From contig CAJTNA010000002.1 of the NCBI GenBank assembly GCA_910577845.1, positions 5,362 to 30,651 of the forward strand: a stretch of DNA of 25,290 bases, read 5' to 3'. Shown piece after piece: positions 16,999 to 24,805 of the stretch; positions within the stretch are counted from its first letter, which is position 1, and each line of letters starts with the position of its first letter. The translations under genes were made by a program, and so were the position numbers. A model generated the notes under the pieces. The model was not told the origin of the DNA, made no database searches, and saw only the letters and a list, made by a program, of their open reading frames with translations. This DNA comes from an uncultured Christensenella sp. (GTDB lineage: Bacteria > Bacillota > Clostridia > Christensenellales > UBA3700).

Positions 16999-17781
16999 GT
17001 GAACGATGACAATGTACAAACATTATTTGATATTAATGATAAAAGACTTCAAACTTTAATCATTAAAGAACAATATGATAATATTCATTTTTTATATGGT
17101 AGTTACAACCCAAGTCATTTTTGTTTAGGTGCAAGAATTGCAATTTTTGGAACTCTATGCGGATTATTTCCATTGATATATTTTCTTATAAAAGAGTTGC
17201 TAAAAGATACAATTAATTGGTGGTTATGTATCTGTTTTGGAGCATTTGCTTTTGTTTGGTGTATAGGATATGTTATTTTTCTCAATATGCTATATGGAAA
17301 ATCAAGTAGAGTATATTTTTACAAGGATAAAAATAATACAATAACAATTTATAAATATTATTTTAGAAAAAAGTTAGCAATAGCTTATGGTGAAACTTGT
17401 TTTGAATATAACTACAAAAATAAAAGTTGGCAGAATAGTATTGATAAACATATGGGGGCTAATTTAATGTTTCCATTTATAAGCTTTCCTACTAAATTGA
17501 AAAAGAGTTTGTTTAGCACTATTATTAAAGTTTATCATCAGTTTGAATCGTGGGAAGTTGCTGATTTTTGGTTAAGTAGATTCAAAAATAATAAATTGAA
17601 AAGTATGAATCGTTATTCTTTAACATCTATGCCAGCTCGCAGAAGTGCCGTATTTGAAAGATTGAAAGTTAAAGAAATCAACACCAATCGAAATGTTGAA
17701 GTTCCAAAATCATTTATAGATTTTTGCAAGGCGAAAGGCATTGAACCGCCAAAAGAAAATGAGCACTTGCAGTATGTTTAA
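16999..17781 (+). CDS. Unknown membrane protein with two N-terminal TM segments
   Basis: A 260-residue protein not assigned to a family. It starts at GTG 16999 with TAGGTG 6 bases upstream; no ATG exists before residue 97, which lies after the membrane segments. Residues about 44-66 and 73-96 are hydrophobic helices forming a hairpin, followed by a basic, aromatic-rich cytoplasmic domain of about 160 residues (YFYKDKNNTITIYKYYFRKK, then SWQNSIDKHMGANLMF) with many Lys and Tyr. The layout (short cytosolic N-terminus, TM hairpin, long soluble tail) resembles PH-like or DUF membrane proteins, but no motif allows a function. It sits 93 bases after the methyltransferase and could be cotranscribed. 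Confidence 0.7.
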   Translation: MNDDNVQTLFDINDKRLQTLIIKEQYDNIHFLYGSYNPSHFCLGARIAIFGTLCGLFPLIYFLIKELLKDTINWWLCICFGAFAFVWCIGYVIFLNMLYGKSSRVYFYKDKNNTITIYKYYFRKKLAIAYGETCFEYNYKNKSWQNSIDKHMGANLMFPFISFPTKLKKSLFSTIIKVYHQFESWEVADFWLSRFKNNKLKSMNRYSLTSMPARRSAVFERLKVKEINTNRNVEVPKSFIDFCKAKGIEPPKENEHLQYV

Positions 17782-17954
17782 TGAGTAGTACATTATTGTT
17801 GGTATAAATAGTTTAGACTAATTATCAAGAAAATTTAAGTATATTAGTTTAACAGAATAAATAAAATTGTTGTTGCAAGACATTTTGTCAAAACAAATAA
17901 GAACGCAGGACAGCGAACCCCTATGCAATGAAAATTGTTAGGTAAGGAGTGCAA

Positions 17955-18695
17955 ATGAGTACATTTACATACAAGGATTTAAATATTGTTTATGAAGATA
18001 ATCATATAATTGTGGTTATTAAGCCTTTTAATATTCCATCACAAGCAGATAGTAGCTGTGATTTGGATATGATTACTTTAATCAAACAATATCTTGTGGA
18101 AAAATATAATAAGCCAGGTGATGCTTATGTTGGATTGGTTCATAGATTAGATAGACCGACCGGCGGAGTTATGATTTTCGCAAAGACATCAAAATCGGCT
18201 GAAAGATTGTGCGAGGCGATACGCAATGGTGAGTTTGAAAAAAAATATTTGGCTGTGGTATGTGGTGTGCCAGTATATAAAAGTGGTAAGTTGGAGCATT
18301 ATCTAAAAAAGGATAGTAGAACTAATATCACAACTATTGCACCATTCTCAGAGGAGGGGACAAAGCGTGCTGAACTTGATTATAAAGTTTTAGAGGATAA
18401 ACAAGGCTTTAGTTTGGTATCTATTAACCTTATTACTGGTAGGTCTCATCAAGCAAGGGTGCAAATGGCAAGTTTAGGAACTCCTATTTTTGGTGATATG
18501 AAATATGGTGCAGATAAGCGTTCAAAAGGTTATAACTTAGCACTTTGGGCTACGGAAATCAAGTTTGTCCACCCAACTACAAAGGAAAAAATGGTTTTCC
18601 GTGCTTTCCCACCAGAGGATAATAGCCCTTGGAAAGCTTTTAACTTGGGCAAATATTTAAATATAAATAAAAAACAACTTGCAGATTCTCAATAA
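17955..18695 (+). CDS. RluA-family pseudouridine synthase
   Basis: A 246-residue enzyme that isomerises uridine to pseudouridine in rRNA or tRNA. The RluA-family signature HRLDRPTGGVMIFAKT starts at 63, with catalytic Asp66. GRSHQARVQMASLGTPI followed by FGDMKYG is the second conserved block. There is no N-terminal S4 domain, unlike RluD or RluC, so the substrate position is not assigned. ATG 17955 follows AAGGAG (17944-17949) by 5 bases; a GTG two codons earlier lies at the edge of that site and is less likely. The 170-base upstream spacer has a patch of higher GC (17901-17930) with no structure that I recognise. Confidence 0.9.
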   Translation: MSTFTYKDLNIVYEDNHIIVVIKPFNIPSQADSSCDLDMITLIKQYLVEKYNKPGDAYVGLVHRLDRPTGGVMIFAKTSKSAERLCEAIRNGEFEKKYLAVVCGVPVYKSGKLEHYLKKDSRTNITTIAPFSEEGTKRAELDYKVLEDKQGFSLVSINLITGRSHQARVQMASLGTPIFGDMKYGADKRSKGYNLALWATEIKFVHPTTKEKMVFRAFPPEDNSPWKAFNLGKYLNINKKQLADSQ

Positions 18696-18866
18696 TTGCC
18701 ATAAAGTAATAAAACTAATAAAGTAAATTTTATATATTTAAAATTCTAATTGCTAATACAATTTTCGTGTTTGACAAATTTTGTAAAATTTATTTGTAGC
18801 ACACTATTATAAGTTATTTATTTTATCGGTTTTTGCAATTAAATGCAAAAGTATTATAAAATATAA

Positions 18867-18875
18867 TGTTATAAT
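18867..18875 (+). promoter_or_regulatory. Extended -10 promoter of the acyl-CoA synthetase operon
   Basis: TGTTATAAT with no good -35 at the expected distance. The start would be near 18882, leaving a leader of about 86 bases. A separate TTGACA at 18771-18776 lacks a -10 partner. Confidence 0.45.
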
Positions 18876-18967
18876 AAATATTGTTTTTATATTACTTGTT
18901 TGTAGGCAATAATGTATTAATTAATCTATAATTTTTTTAACATAACTATCTAAAAGGAGGTAAGAAG

Positions 18968-20635
18968 ATGGAAATGATTGAAAAGACATTAGGCGGTATG
19001 CTTGATGGATTGGCAACAAACTATCCCAACTCGGTAGCTATTAAGTACACTACTAGGGATTATCAAAAGACTTGGTCTGAGTTGAATGACAGATGTAATG
19101 CGGTGGCAAAGGGGCTTCTTAACCTCGGAATTCAAAAGGATGACAAAGTTGCAATCTGGGCAACAAATGTACCAGAATGGTATGAAATTTTGTTTGCATC
19201 CGCAAAAGTTGGTGCTATTTTAGTTACTGTTAATACAAACTACAAAGAGTTTGAGCTTGAGTATTTGCTAAAACAATCTGATACTAAAATGTTAGTTATG
19301 ATTGATGGCGTTAAAAATAATAGCTATATTGACACAATTGATAAAATCTTACCAGAATTCAGAAATAGCAAAAATGGTGATGTAGATAATGCTAAGTTCC
19401 CGTTTTTAAAGAAAATTGTTTATTGTGGCGGTGAAGGTAGCACACCACGTGGTTTTATGAATTTTGAAGATATCGTAAAAGCGGGACAAAATGTTAGTGA
19501 TGAAGAGCTAAACGAGAGAATGAACAGCTTGAATTGTCACGAAGTAATTAATATGCAATATACTAGTGGTACAACTGGATTTCCAAAAGGTGTTATGCTT
19601 ACTCACTACAACATTATTAATAATGGTAAGTCTATTGGTGACGGAATGAAATTTACTGATAAGGATAAATTGCTGATTACTGTACCAATGTTCCATTGCT
19701 TTGGTTTGGTATTAGGCTTAATGTCTTGTATCACACATGCAACTACAATGGTTCCAGTTGAGTCATTTAGTCCTACAAAGGTTATGAATGCTATCACTGT
19801 GGAAAAATGTACTGCAGTACACGGCGTACCTACTATGTTTATTGCTATGCTTGAGCATCCAGATTTTGATAAGTACAATTTTAGTAGCTTAAGAACAGGT
19901 ATTATGGCTGGAAGTCCTTGCCCTATCAAGGTTATGCGTCAAGTAGTAGACCAAATGAATATGAAGGAAATTACTATTGTATTTGGTCAAACTGAAGCAT
20001 CTCCTGGCTGTACTCAAACAACAACTGATGATAGCCTAGAGTTAAGAGTTAATACTGTTGGTAGAGTATTTGACGGCGTTGAGGCTAAAATTGTTGACCC
20101 AGTTACTGGTGAGGAAATGCCAGTTGGCGAAGCTGGAGAATTTTGTGCTAGAGGATATAATATAATGAAAGGCTACTACAAAATGCCAGAAGCCACTGCC
20201 GAGGCTATTGATAAAGATGGTTGGTTGCATACTGGTGACTTGTGCACCGTTGATAAAGACGGCTATTACAAAGTAGTAGGTAGAATTAAAGATATGATTA
20301 TCCGTGGTGGTGAAAATATTTATCCTAAGGAAATTGAGGAATTTTACTATGCTCAACCAATTGTAAAAGATGTTCAAGTTATAGGCGTTCCATCTGAGCA
20401 ATATGGTGAGGAAGTTATGGCTGTAATCATCCTAAAAGAGGGTGAAAGTGCTACTGAGGAGGAATTGCGTGAGCTAGCAAAAGCCCATCTTGCAAAACAT
20501 AAAGTTCCTAGATATATTAGGATAGTAGATGCTTTCCCAGTTACTGCAAGCGGTAAAATACAAAAATTCAAAATGCGTGAGGAAGCAATTGAGTTGTTAA
20601 AACTTCAAAGTGCTGCAGAAATCGAAACTGCATAA
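18968..20635 (+). CDS. Acyl-CoA synthetase / AMP-dependent fatty-acid CoA ligase
   Basis: A 555-residue member of the ANL adenylating superfamily, forming acyl-CoA from a carboxylic acid, ATP and CoA. The phosphate-binding loop is YTSGTTGFPKG (198-208). The A5-type motif is FGQTEASP (near 338), DGWLHTGDL (417-425) carries the ribose-binding Asp424, GRIKDMIIRGGENIYP is the hinge region, and Lys530 in ASGKIQK is the catalytic C-terminal lysine. All key residues are present. Length and motifs fit medium- or long-chain FadD/ACSF2-like enzymes; the acid used is unknown. Strong ribosome binding site AAGGAGG (18954-18960). It is first gene of an operon; its stop overlaps the next gene's ribosome binding site. 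Confidence 0.92.
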   Translation: MEMIEKTLGGMLDGLATNYPNSVAIKYTTRDYQKTWSELNDRCNAVAKGLLNLGIQKDDKVAIWATNVPEWYEILFASAKVGAILVTVNTNYKEFELEYLLKQSDTKMLVMIDGVKNNSYIDTIDKILPEFRNSKNGDVDNAKFPFLKKIVYCGGEGSTPRGFMNFEDIVKAGQNVSDEELNERMNSLNCHEVINMQYTSGTTGFPKGVMLTHYNIINNGKSIGDGMKFTDKDKLLITVPMFHCFGLVLGLMSCITHATTMVPVESFSPTKVMNAITVEKCTAVHGVPTMFIAMLEHPDFDKYNFSSLRTGIMAGSPCPIKVMRQVVDQMNMKEITIVFGQTEASPGCTQTTTDDSLELRVNTVGRVFDGVEAKIVDPVTGEEMPVGEAGEFCARGYNIMKGYYKMPEATAEAIDKDGWLHTGDLCTVDKDGYYKVVGRIKDMIIRGGENIYPKEIEEFYYAQPIVKDVQVIGVPSEQYGEEVMAVIILKEGESATEEELRELAKAHLAKHKVPRYIRIVDAFPVTASGKIQKFKMREEAIELLKLQSAAEIETA

Positions 20636-20644
20636 GGAGGGATT

Positions 20645-21445
20645 ATGAAAATAGGTTTTTCTACTTTAGGTTGTCCTAATTGGACACTCAGCGAAATTTT
20701 GGCAACTGCCAAAGATTTAGGTTATAATGGCGTAGAAATTAGAGGTATTGCAAGCGAAATGTATGCCCCAACAATGAAATGTTTTAGCAGTGAGCAAATT
20801 GATAAAACATTGCAAAAAATTGCTGGACTAGAAATACCAATTTTGACATCAAATTCTTGTATTGCGACAAAGGTTAATATTGATAATAATGTAAAAGAAG
20901 CAATGGAATACATTGAACTTGCTGGCAAGATTGGTGCAAAATATGTTCGTATAATGTGCACAAATAGAGCAATGCTTGATGATGGTGATTATGAGCTGGC
21001 TTTGGGATATTACAAGGCATTGGCTAAATATGGTGAAAAGTTTAGTGTTACACCTCTTATTGAAACTAATGGTATGTTTTGTGACACTGAACTTTTAAAG
21101 AAATTTATTGAGGAAAGTGGTGAGAGCAATGTTGGCGTGTTGTGGGATATTCATCATCCATACAGATACGGCAGAGAAACTATTGCTCAAACTATTAGCA
21201 ATATTGGTAAATATATTAAGTATGCTCATATTAAGGATTCTATTCGAGAGAATGGTGCTACCGTTTATAAAATGCTCGGCAATGGTGATTTGCCACTACA
21301 AGAGGCAGTTGATAGTCTTAAATCTATTGGCTATGATGGTTATATCACATTGGAATGGGTAAAAAGATGGCAACCAGATTTGGCTGCTCCCGGTATAGTT
21401 TTTGCAAGATATATTGATGACATTAAAGGTATGTTAAAGGAGTGA
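20645..21445 (+). CDS. Sugar phosphate isomerase/epimerase-like TIM barrel
   Basis: A 266-residue member of the xylose-isomerase-like (AP endonuclease family 2) TIM barrel group, which includes IolE, IolI and hydroxypyruvate isomerase. Probable metal ligands are Glu140 (PLIETNG), Asp168 (LWDIHHP), His195 (YAHIKDS) and Glu237 (ITLEWVKRW). It is predicted to isomerise or epimerise a small sugar or keto acid in the cytoplasm; the substrate cannot be read from sequence. The ribosome binding site AAGGAGGG overlaps the acyl-CoA synthetase stop (TAA 20633-20635), and its own stop is two bases from asnA, so it is tightly embedded in the operon. Confidence 0.85.
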   Translation: MKIGFSTLGCPNWTLSEILATAKDLGYNGVEIRGIASEMYAPTMKCFSSEQIDKTLQKIAGLEIPILTSNSCIATKVNIDNNVKEAMEYIELAGKIGAKYVRIMCTNRAMLDDGDYELALGYYKALAKYGEKFSVTPLIETNGMFCDTELLKKFIEESGESNVGVLWDIHHPYRYGRETIAQTISNIGKYIKYAHIKDSIRENGATVYKMLGNGDLPLQEAVDSLKSIGYDGYITLEWVKRWQPDLAAPGIVFARYIDDIKGMLKE

Positions 21446-21447
21446 TT

Positions 21448-22449
21448 ATGGATTTAATACCAGAGGGATATACCTCAAAATTAGATGTAAAAGATACAGA
21501 AAAGGCAATTGAATTGCTACGTGACTATTTTCAAGATAAATTTGCTAAAAAGTTAAACTTGCATAGAGTTAGTGCACCATTGTTTGTAAAGGCGGACAGT
21601 GGTTTAAATGATGGCTTGAGCGGTACAGAAAAAGCAGTTTCTTTTGATATTACTTCAATTCCAAACAGCTATTGTGAAATTGTACACTCACTTGCTAAAT
21701 GGAAACGTATGGCTTTAGGTAAGTATGGCTATAAGGTTGGTGAGGGTATTTATACTAATATGAATGCCATTAGACGCCAAGAGGCTGTGCTTGATAACAT
21801 GCATAGCGTGTACGTTGACCAATGGGATTGGGAGAAAATCATTTTAGCTGAAAATAGGAACTTTGATTTTCTAAAAGATGTTGTTCGTAATATTTATAGT
21901 GTTATACTTGATACTGCAAAATATATACAAACTGTTTTCCCTCAAATTAAAAATAATTTAGTTGATGAAATTCAGTTTATTACCTCAGAGGAATTATTAA
22001 AGCTATATCCAGATAAAACTACTAAGGAAAGAGAAAATATCATTACAAAGCAATATGGTGCTGTCTTTATTATGCAAATAGGTGAGAAGTTGTCAAATGG
22101 CGAGCCACACGATTTAAGAGCCCCAGACTATGACGATTGGGCTTTGAATGGTGATATTATGGTATGGTATCCAGAACTTAATCGTGCTATCGAATTATCC
22201 TCAATGGGCATAAGAGTAGATGCAAAATCTTTGGAATATCAACTAAAAGCTAAAGGACTTAAGGTTTCAAGTGATTATCATAAAAATGTAATCAATAGTA
22301 CATATCCTTTGACAATCGGTGGAGGTATAGGTCAATCAAGGCTTTGTCAGTTGCTGTTGCATAAAGCACACATAGGCGAAGTGCAAAGTTCAATTTGGCA
22401 TGAGGAAACTATAGCCGAATGTGAGAAGAAAGGAGTAGTTTTACTTTAA
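21448..22449 (+). CDS. asnA: Aspartate--ammonia ligase (asparagine synthetase A)
   Basis: A 333-residue enzyme that makes asparagine from aspartate, ATP and ammonia, with a class II aminoacyl-tRNA synthetase-like fold. Family-typical blocks include VKADSGLNDGLSGTEKAV (about 49-66), DQWDWEKII and HDLRAPDYDDW, and the motif-3-like GGGIGQSRLCQLLL near 291-304. Length equals the family's usual 330. ATG 21448 follows AAAGGAG (21436-21442) by 5 bases; an in-frame GTG at 21442 lies within that site and is rejected. Last gene of the operon, ended by the terminator at 22474. Confidence 0.95.
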   Translation: MDLIPEGYTSKLDVKDTEKAIELLRDYFQDKFAKKLNLHRVSAPLFVKADSGLNDGLSGTEKAVSFDITSIPNSYCEIVHSLAKWKRMALGKYGYKVGEGIYTNMNAIRRQEAVLDNMHSVYVDQWDWEKIILAENRNFDFLKDVVRNIYSVILDTAKYIQTVFPQIKNNLVDEIQFITSEELLKLYPDKTTKERENIITKQYGAVFIMQIGEKLSNGEPHDLRAPDYDDWALNGDIMVWYPELNRAIELSSMGIRVDAKSLEYQLKAKGLKVSSDYHKNVINSTYPLTIGGGIGQSRLCQLLLHKAHIGEVQSSIWHEETIAECEKKGVVLL

Positions 22450-22473
22450 GCTTTGCAATAAAATAAAATTTGT

Positions 22474-22515
22474 AAGATAAAATTCGCAAGTTAAAACTTG
22501 CGAATTTTATCTTTT
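22474..22515. terminator. Very strong bidirectional terminator between convergent genes
   Basis: A 19-bp perfect stem, 22474-22492 paired with 22495-22513, containing CGCAAGTT/AACTTGCG, then TT on the plus strand. It lies 24 bases after the asnA stop. The minus-strand side is also T-rich, so it probably serves the converging zinc-ribbon gene too. Confidence 0.9.
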
Positions 22516-22548
22516 AATATCTTGTTTGATTTAAAGTTTATATCACCT

Positions 22549-22890
22549 TTAAACGGATGAAGCTCTGTTTAAAGAATCTTTAAATGTTGCTATTCTCTTT
22601 TTATTTTTATTGCAATTAACTATAAATTTAATTATATGAAATGGTGTTGTTATAACTCCAAATAAAAGAAATACTGCTGCACTCAAAAGTATTTGAACCA
22701 ATCCTCTATCTCTTTTTACATTTCCACTTTCATCAACAATATATGTCACACCATGTTTAGCCTCACGCTTTGCATGGGCTGCCTTGCCACGTGCAAATTC
22801 TTCAATCGCTGGATAAACACCACAAATTGCATATCCTATAAAAAACAATAGCATAGAGTTTTCCATTCCCTTAATTGCTGAAATAATCAT
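22549..22890 (-). CDS. C-terminal three-TM part of the broken zinc-ribbon gene
   Basis: If translated independently from ATG 22888-22890, this 113-residue fragment has a hydrophobic segment at about 10-30 (ENSMLLFFIGYAICGVYPA), a basic loop and a second at about 66-90. No ribosome binding site stands in front of that ATG, so separate expression is unlikely. It is best regarded as the distal half of the gene above. Confidence 0.3.
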   Translation of the reverse strand: MIISAIKGMENSMLLFFIGYAICGVYPAIEEFARGKAAHAKREAKHGVTYIVDESGNVKRDRGLVQILLSAAVFLLFGVITTPFHIIKFIVNCNKNKKRIATFKDSLNRASSV

Positions 22891-23129
22891 TATGATTGCA
22901 CCAATAATATACGTAACAACAGCAATAATAATATTTGCATATTTTTTTTCGTATCTCTTTTATAAAAAGCAATTGCATCCCTTGTCAAATCAACAAAACA
23001 TTCAGGACACAATGTGCCATAACTTTCTTTTGCCTCAAGAGTAACTTCTCTACACGCACTACACATATATGTACCACAATTACTGCATTGAGCCACGGCT
23101 TCCGCATTTAAATGTCTACCACATTTTAT
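22549..23129 (-). pseudogene. Zinc-ribbon membrane protein gene, frameshifted at an A8 run and with an ATA start
   Basis: Two minus-strand ORFs, 22890-23129 and 22549-22941, are one gene in different frames. The N-terminal part has a cysteine-rich zinc-ribbon/B-box-like domain (KCGRH, then CSNCG, CSACRE, CPEC; Cys3, 15, 18, 23, 26, 41, 44). At a run of eight A (22942-22949 complement) the frame breaks; with one more A, or a -1 slip, RDTKK runs on into KYANIIIAVVTYIIG, a membrane helix, followed by two further TM segments. AGGAGG (23138-23143) is correctly placed, but the codon 8 bases on is ATA (23127-23129) where ATG is expected; the next in-frame start is GTG 23094, inside the zinc domain. 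Two lesions suggest decay; programmed slippage or on/off switching is possible. Divergent from an XRE gene. Confidence 0.7.
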
Positions 23130-23208
23130 AAAACTATCCTCCTTTGTACATCATTATTTTAAATCAAAATATTTGAAAATCAAACAAGATATATTTTTTT
23201 CTATATTT

Positions 23209-23217
23209 TCAATTATA
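23209..23217 (-). promoter_or_regulatory. Extended -10 of the zinc-ribbon gene within operator 1
   Basis: On the minus strand TGG-TATAAT (complement of 23212-23220) lies inside the left palindrome (23215-23228), so operator occupation would block it. Start near 23205, about 75 bases before the ATA codon. Confidence 0.5.
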
Positions 23218-23256
23218 CCATTTGGTATGAACTTGTTTTAACATACCATTTGGTAT
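23215..23256. promoter_or_regulatory. Two palindromic XRE operators in a divergent promoter region
   Basis: ATACCATTTGGTAT is repeated exactly at 23215-23228 and 23243-23256, 28 bases apart. A degenerate third site with the TTTGGT half lies at 23273-23287. Operator 1 contains the -10 of the minus-strand gene and operator 2 contains the extended -10 of the XRE gene (TGGTATAAG, 23251-23259). Autoregulation by the XRE protein is the natural inference. Confidence 0.75.
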
Positions 23257-23310
23257 AAGTCAAGTATTTTTATTACATTTGGTGTAAAAATATAAAAAGG
23301 AGAGAACAAA

Positions 23311-23517
23311 ATGTATACAGAAAAATTTGCAGAGAGATTAAAAGAACTTATTGGGAATGAAAGTAATTCATCAGTTGCAAAAAAAATTGGTTTAAAACAA
23401 GCAACACTAAGTCGATATTTATTAAATCAAAGAGAAATAGGAATAGAGAATTTATGCAAAATTGCAGATTATTTTAATGAAGATTTAGATGTCTTAACAG
23501 GAAGACGTGAATATTAA
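23311..23517 (+). CDS. Small XRE-family HTH transcriptional regulator
   Basis: A 68-residue protein that is essentially one Cro/CI-type helix-turn-helix domain: SSVAKKIGLKQATLSRYL (about 20-37) forms helices 2 and 3, followed by IGIENLCKIADYFN and DLDVLTGRREY, the usual end of short XRE regulators. No sensor domain is present. Ribosome binding site AAGGAGAG (23297-23304). It is divergent from the zinc-ribbon membrane gene and its promoter contains two exact palindromes, so it probably represses itself and that neighbour. Confidence 0.88.
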   Translation: MYTEKFAERLKELIGNESNSSVAKKIGLKQATLSRYLLNQREIGIENLCKIADYFNEDLDVLTGRREY

Positions 23518-23526
23518 AACAAAAAC

Positions 23527-23555
23527 AGACTGCAAATAATATTTGTAGTCTATTT
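23527..23555 (+). terminator. Terminator of the XRE gene
   Basis: AGACTGCAAAT (23527-23537) pairs with ATTTGTAGTCT (23541-23551) with one G-U pair and an AAT loop, followed by ATTTT. It lies 9 bases after the XRE stop codon. Confidence 0.7.
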
Positions 23556-23584
23556 TGTGTAAATTTAGCTATATAATTTTTTTA

Positions 23585-23625
23585 TGGTTCTATGTTAAAT
23601 ATTATGACATAGAATCTTTTATTTT
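23585..23625 (+). terminator. Second hairpin with T-rich tail
   Basis: GGTTCTATGT (23585-23594) pairs with ACATAGAATC (23607-23616, one wobble), followed by TTTTATTTT. It may insulate the downstream toxin remnant from the XRE gene or end an antisense transcript. Confidence 0.55.
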
Positions 23626-23664
23626 GCGAAAAATGTATCGCAAATATATATACATTGTGATACA
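23623..23664. promoter_or_regulatory. Overlapping dyads upstream of the toxin remnant
   Basis: TTTGCGA (23623-23629) and TCGCAAA (23638-23644) form a perfect 7-8-7 dyad. TGTATCGCA (23634-23642) and TGTGATACA (23656-23664) form a second dyad with one mismatch. A TATACT box (23681-23686) follows. Such layered palindromes are usual in toxin-antitoxin operators; the binding protein is not identified. Confidence 0.45.
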
Positions 23665-23706
23665 ATATTAGTAGAAAGGTTATACTAATTATATGGAGAT
23701 ATTATT

Positions 23707-23994
23707 ATGTCAACTGTAACTACTGATTTAAACTAATAGACCAATACATTACTTTTAATTTGCTTGCACACAAACTACAATGAAACAAGTTAAAAGAATT
23801 TTAGATGCTATAGACACATTATAAGAAACGCCAAACAGAAATCTACTTTATGAAAGAGGCGCTTGTAAAAATAAATAGATAAGAAAATTATTAATTGATA
23901 ATTACATTGTTTATATACTACAGAAGAAATTAGGAATGAAATTATTATTTGACGTGTATTTTATGTTGGTAGAAATATATCGGAAATTTTGTAA
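23707..23994 (+). pseudogene. Decayed RelE/ParE-family toxin gene
   Basis: ATG 23707 follows GGAGA (23694-23698). Translating in shifting frames recovers an ordered RelE/ParE pattern: DQYITFNLLAHKL (from about 23739), then VKRILDAIDTL-stop-ETPNRNLLYERGACKNK-stop-IRKLLIDNYIVYIL (23789-23922), then after another frame change EEIRNEIII-stop-RVFYVGRNISEIL ending at TAA 23992-23994. These match the family's AIDSL, P-R-LY, R-L-V-DNY-V-Y and C-terminal IIRV-Y-GRNI-IL blocks. At least three stops and two frameshifts make it non-functional. No antitoxin is recognisable beside it; the XRE gene upstream has its own terminator. The identification is from pattern memory, not an alignment. Confidence 0.6.
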
Positions 23995-24025
23995 CAAAAT
24001 AAAAAATTTAATAAAATTTTTGTAT

Positions 24026-24066
24026 AAAAAGGCTTTATATCCAGTGTGCGATATAAAGCTTTTTTT
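24026..24066. terminator. Strong terminator after the toxin remnant
   Basis: GCTTTATATC (24032-24041) pairs with GATATAAAGC (24050-24059) around an 8-base loop, flanked by AAAAA and a seven-T run (24060-24066), so it can work in both directions. It lies 32 bases after the remnant's last stop codon and appears intact although the gene is not. Confidence 0.88.
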
Positions 24067-24805
24067 AATTAAATGAAATTTAATAGAGTGCAAAAACTAG
24101 TATAAAATATATATGTTACAACATTATTGAAAAAATTAATTAATATAACAAAGTCTTTTAAGACTTTGTGCAATTAACACGTAAATTTTAATTGCTTTTT
24201 AATAGTATAGCAGAGGGGAAGGTCTTTATTAATATAAAAATCTTGCAAAGTCGTATAAGACTTTGTGGGTAGTGGGAAAGTTATCAACATAAATTAAAGT
24301 GGCAATTTGTTAGGTGAGTAATAATATGATATAAGACTTAATTGCAATAAAGTTAACATTAATAGTTAATTTGGTATAGTTATAAATAAGTGTAAGCTTT
24401 TTATAAATGTGTGATTGGTTGAATTGTGCAAATTTTTGTTTAGTTATAATTAAAAATGTAAAGTCTTTTAAGAATTGTCGGGTCAGAGGGTGAAAGAAAT
24501 AAATAGCAACTTAAAGGTTAATGCGATAGGTTGTTAAGTAAATGAAACTTACATAAAGTCTTTTAAGACTTTGTGTAAGAAATAAAAAAAACAAAAATAT
24601 TAATATAGCATACAAAGTAAAGTATAGAAATATTATTGTTTATAGTTAATTAATTTTGCTATATTATTAAAGAGATTAATTAAATAAAATAAAGTCTTAT
24701 AAGACTTGGCTAGTAAAATAAAAATAAACAATAATTTTGAAATCAAATAAAATGTATTTAATTGCAATATTATTGTTTATGATTAATTAGTTTTTATCTT
24801 TATAG
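24067..24805. repeat. Diverged repeat array headed by 20-bp palindromes, left part
   Basis: No gene is visible. Palindromes based on AAGTCTTWTAAGACTT occur at 24149-24168, 24246-24265, 24459-24477 (right arm degenerate), 24554-24573 and 24690-24709. The first is a perfect 9-2-9 (CAAAGTCTT, TT, AAGACTTTG). DNA behind each falls into related module types: GTGGGAAAG or GAGGGTGAAAG blocks follow copies 2 and 3, and an A-rich module with AATATTATTGTTTAT follows copies 4 and 5, 136-137 bases apart. A half copy lies near 24330. Confidence 0.75.

Noticed and set aside
17901..17930. Riboswitch in the GC-richer patch before the RluA-family gene
   Set aside because: It does not match any aptamer consensus I could recall and forms only a 3-bp helix; the gene is not a usual riboswitch target.
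23780..23824. Independent 14-residue peptide gene MKQVKRILDAIDTL
   Set aside because: Its sequence fits the central part of the RelE/ParE remnant and it has no ribosome binding site.
23911..24093. Minus-strand 60-residue ORF over the toxin remnant
   Set aside because: It has low-complexity Phe/Ile/Asn/Lys composition and no ribosome binding site, and it crosses the terminator hairpin.
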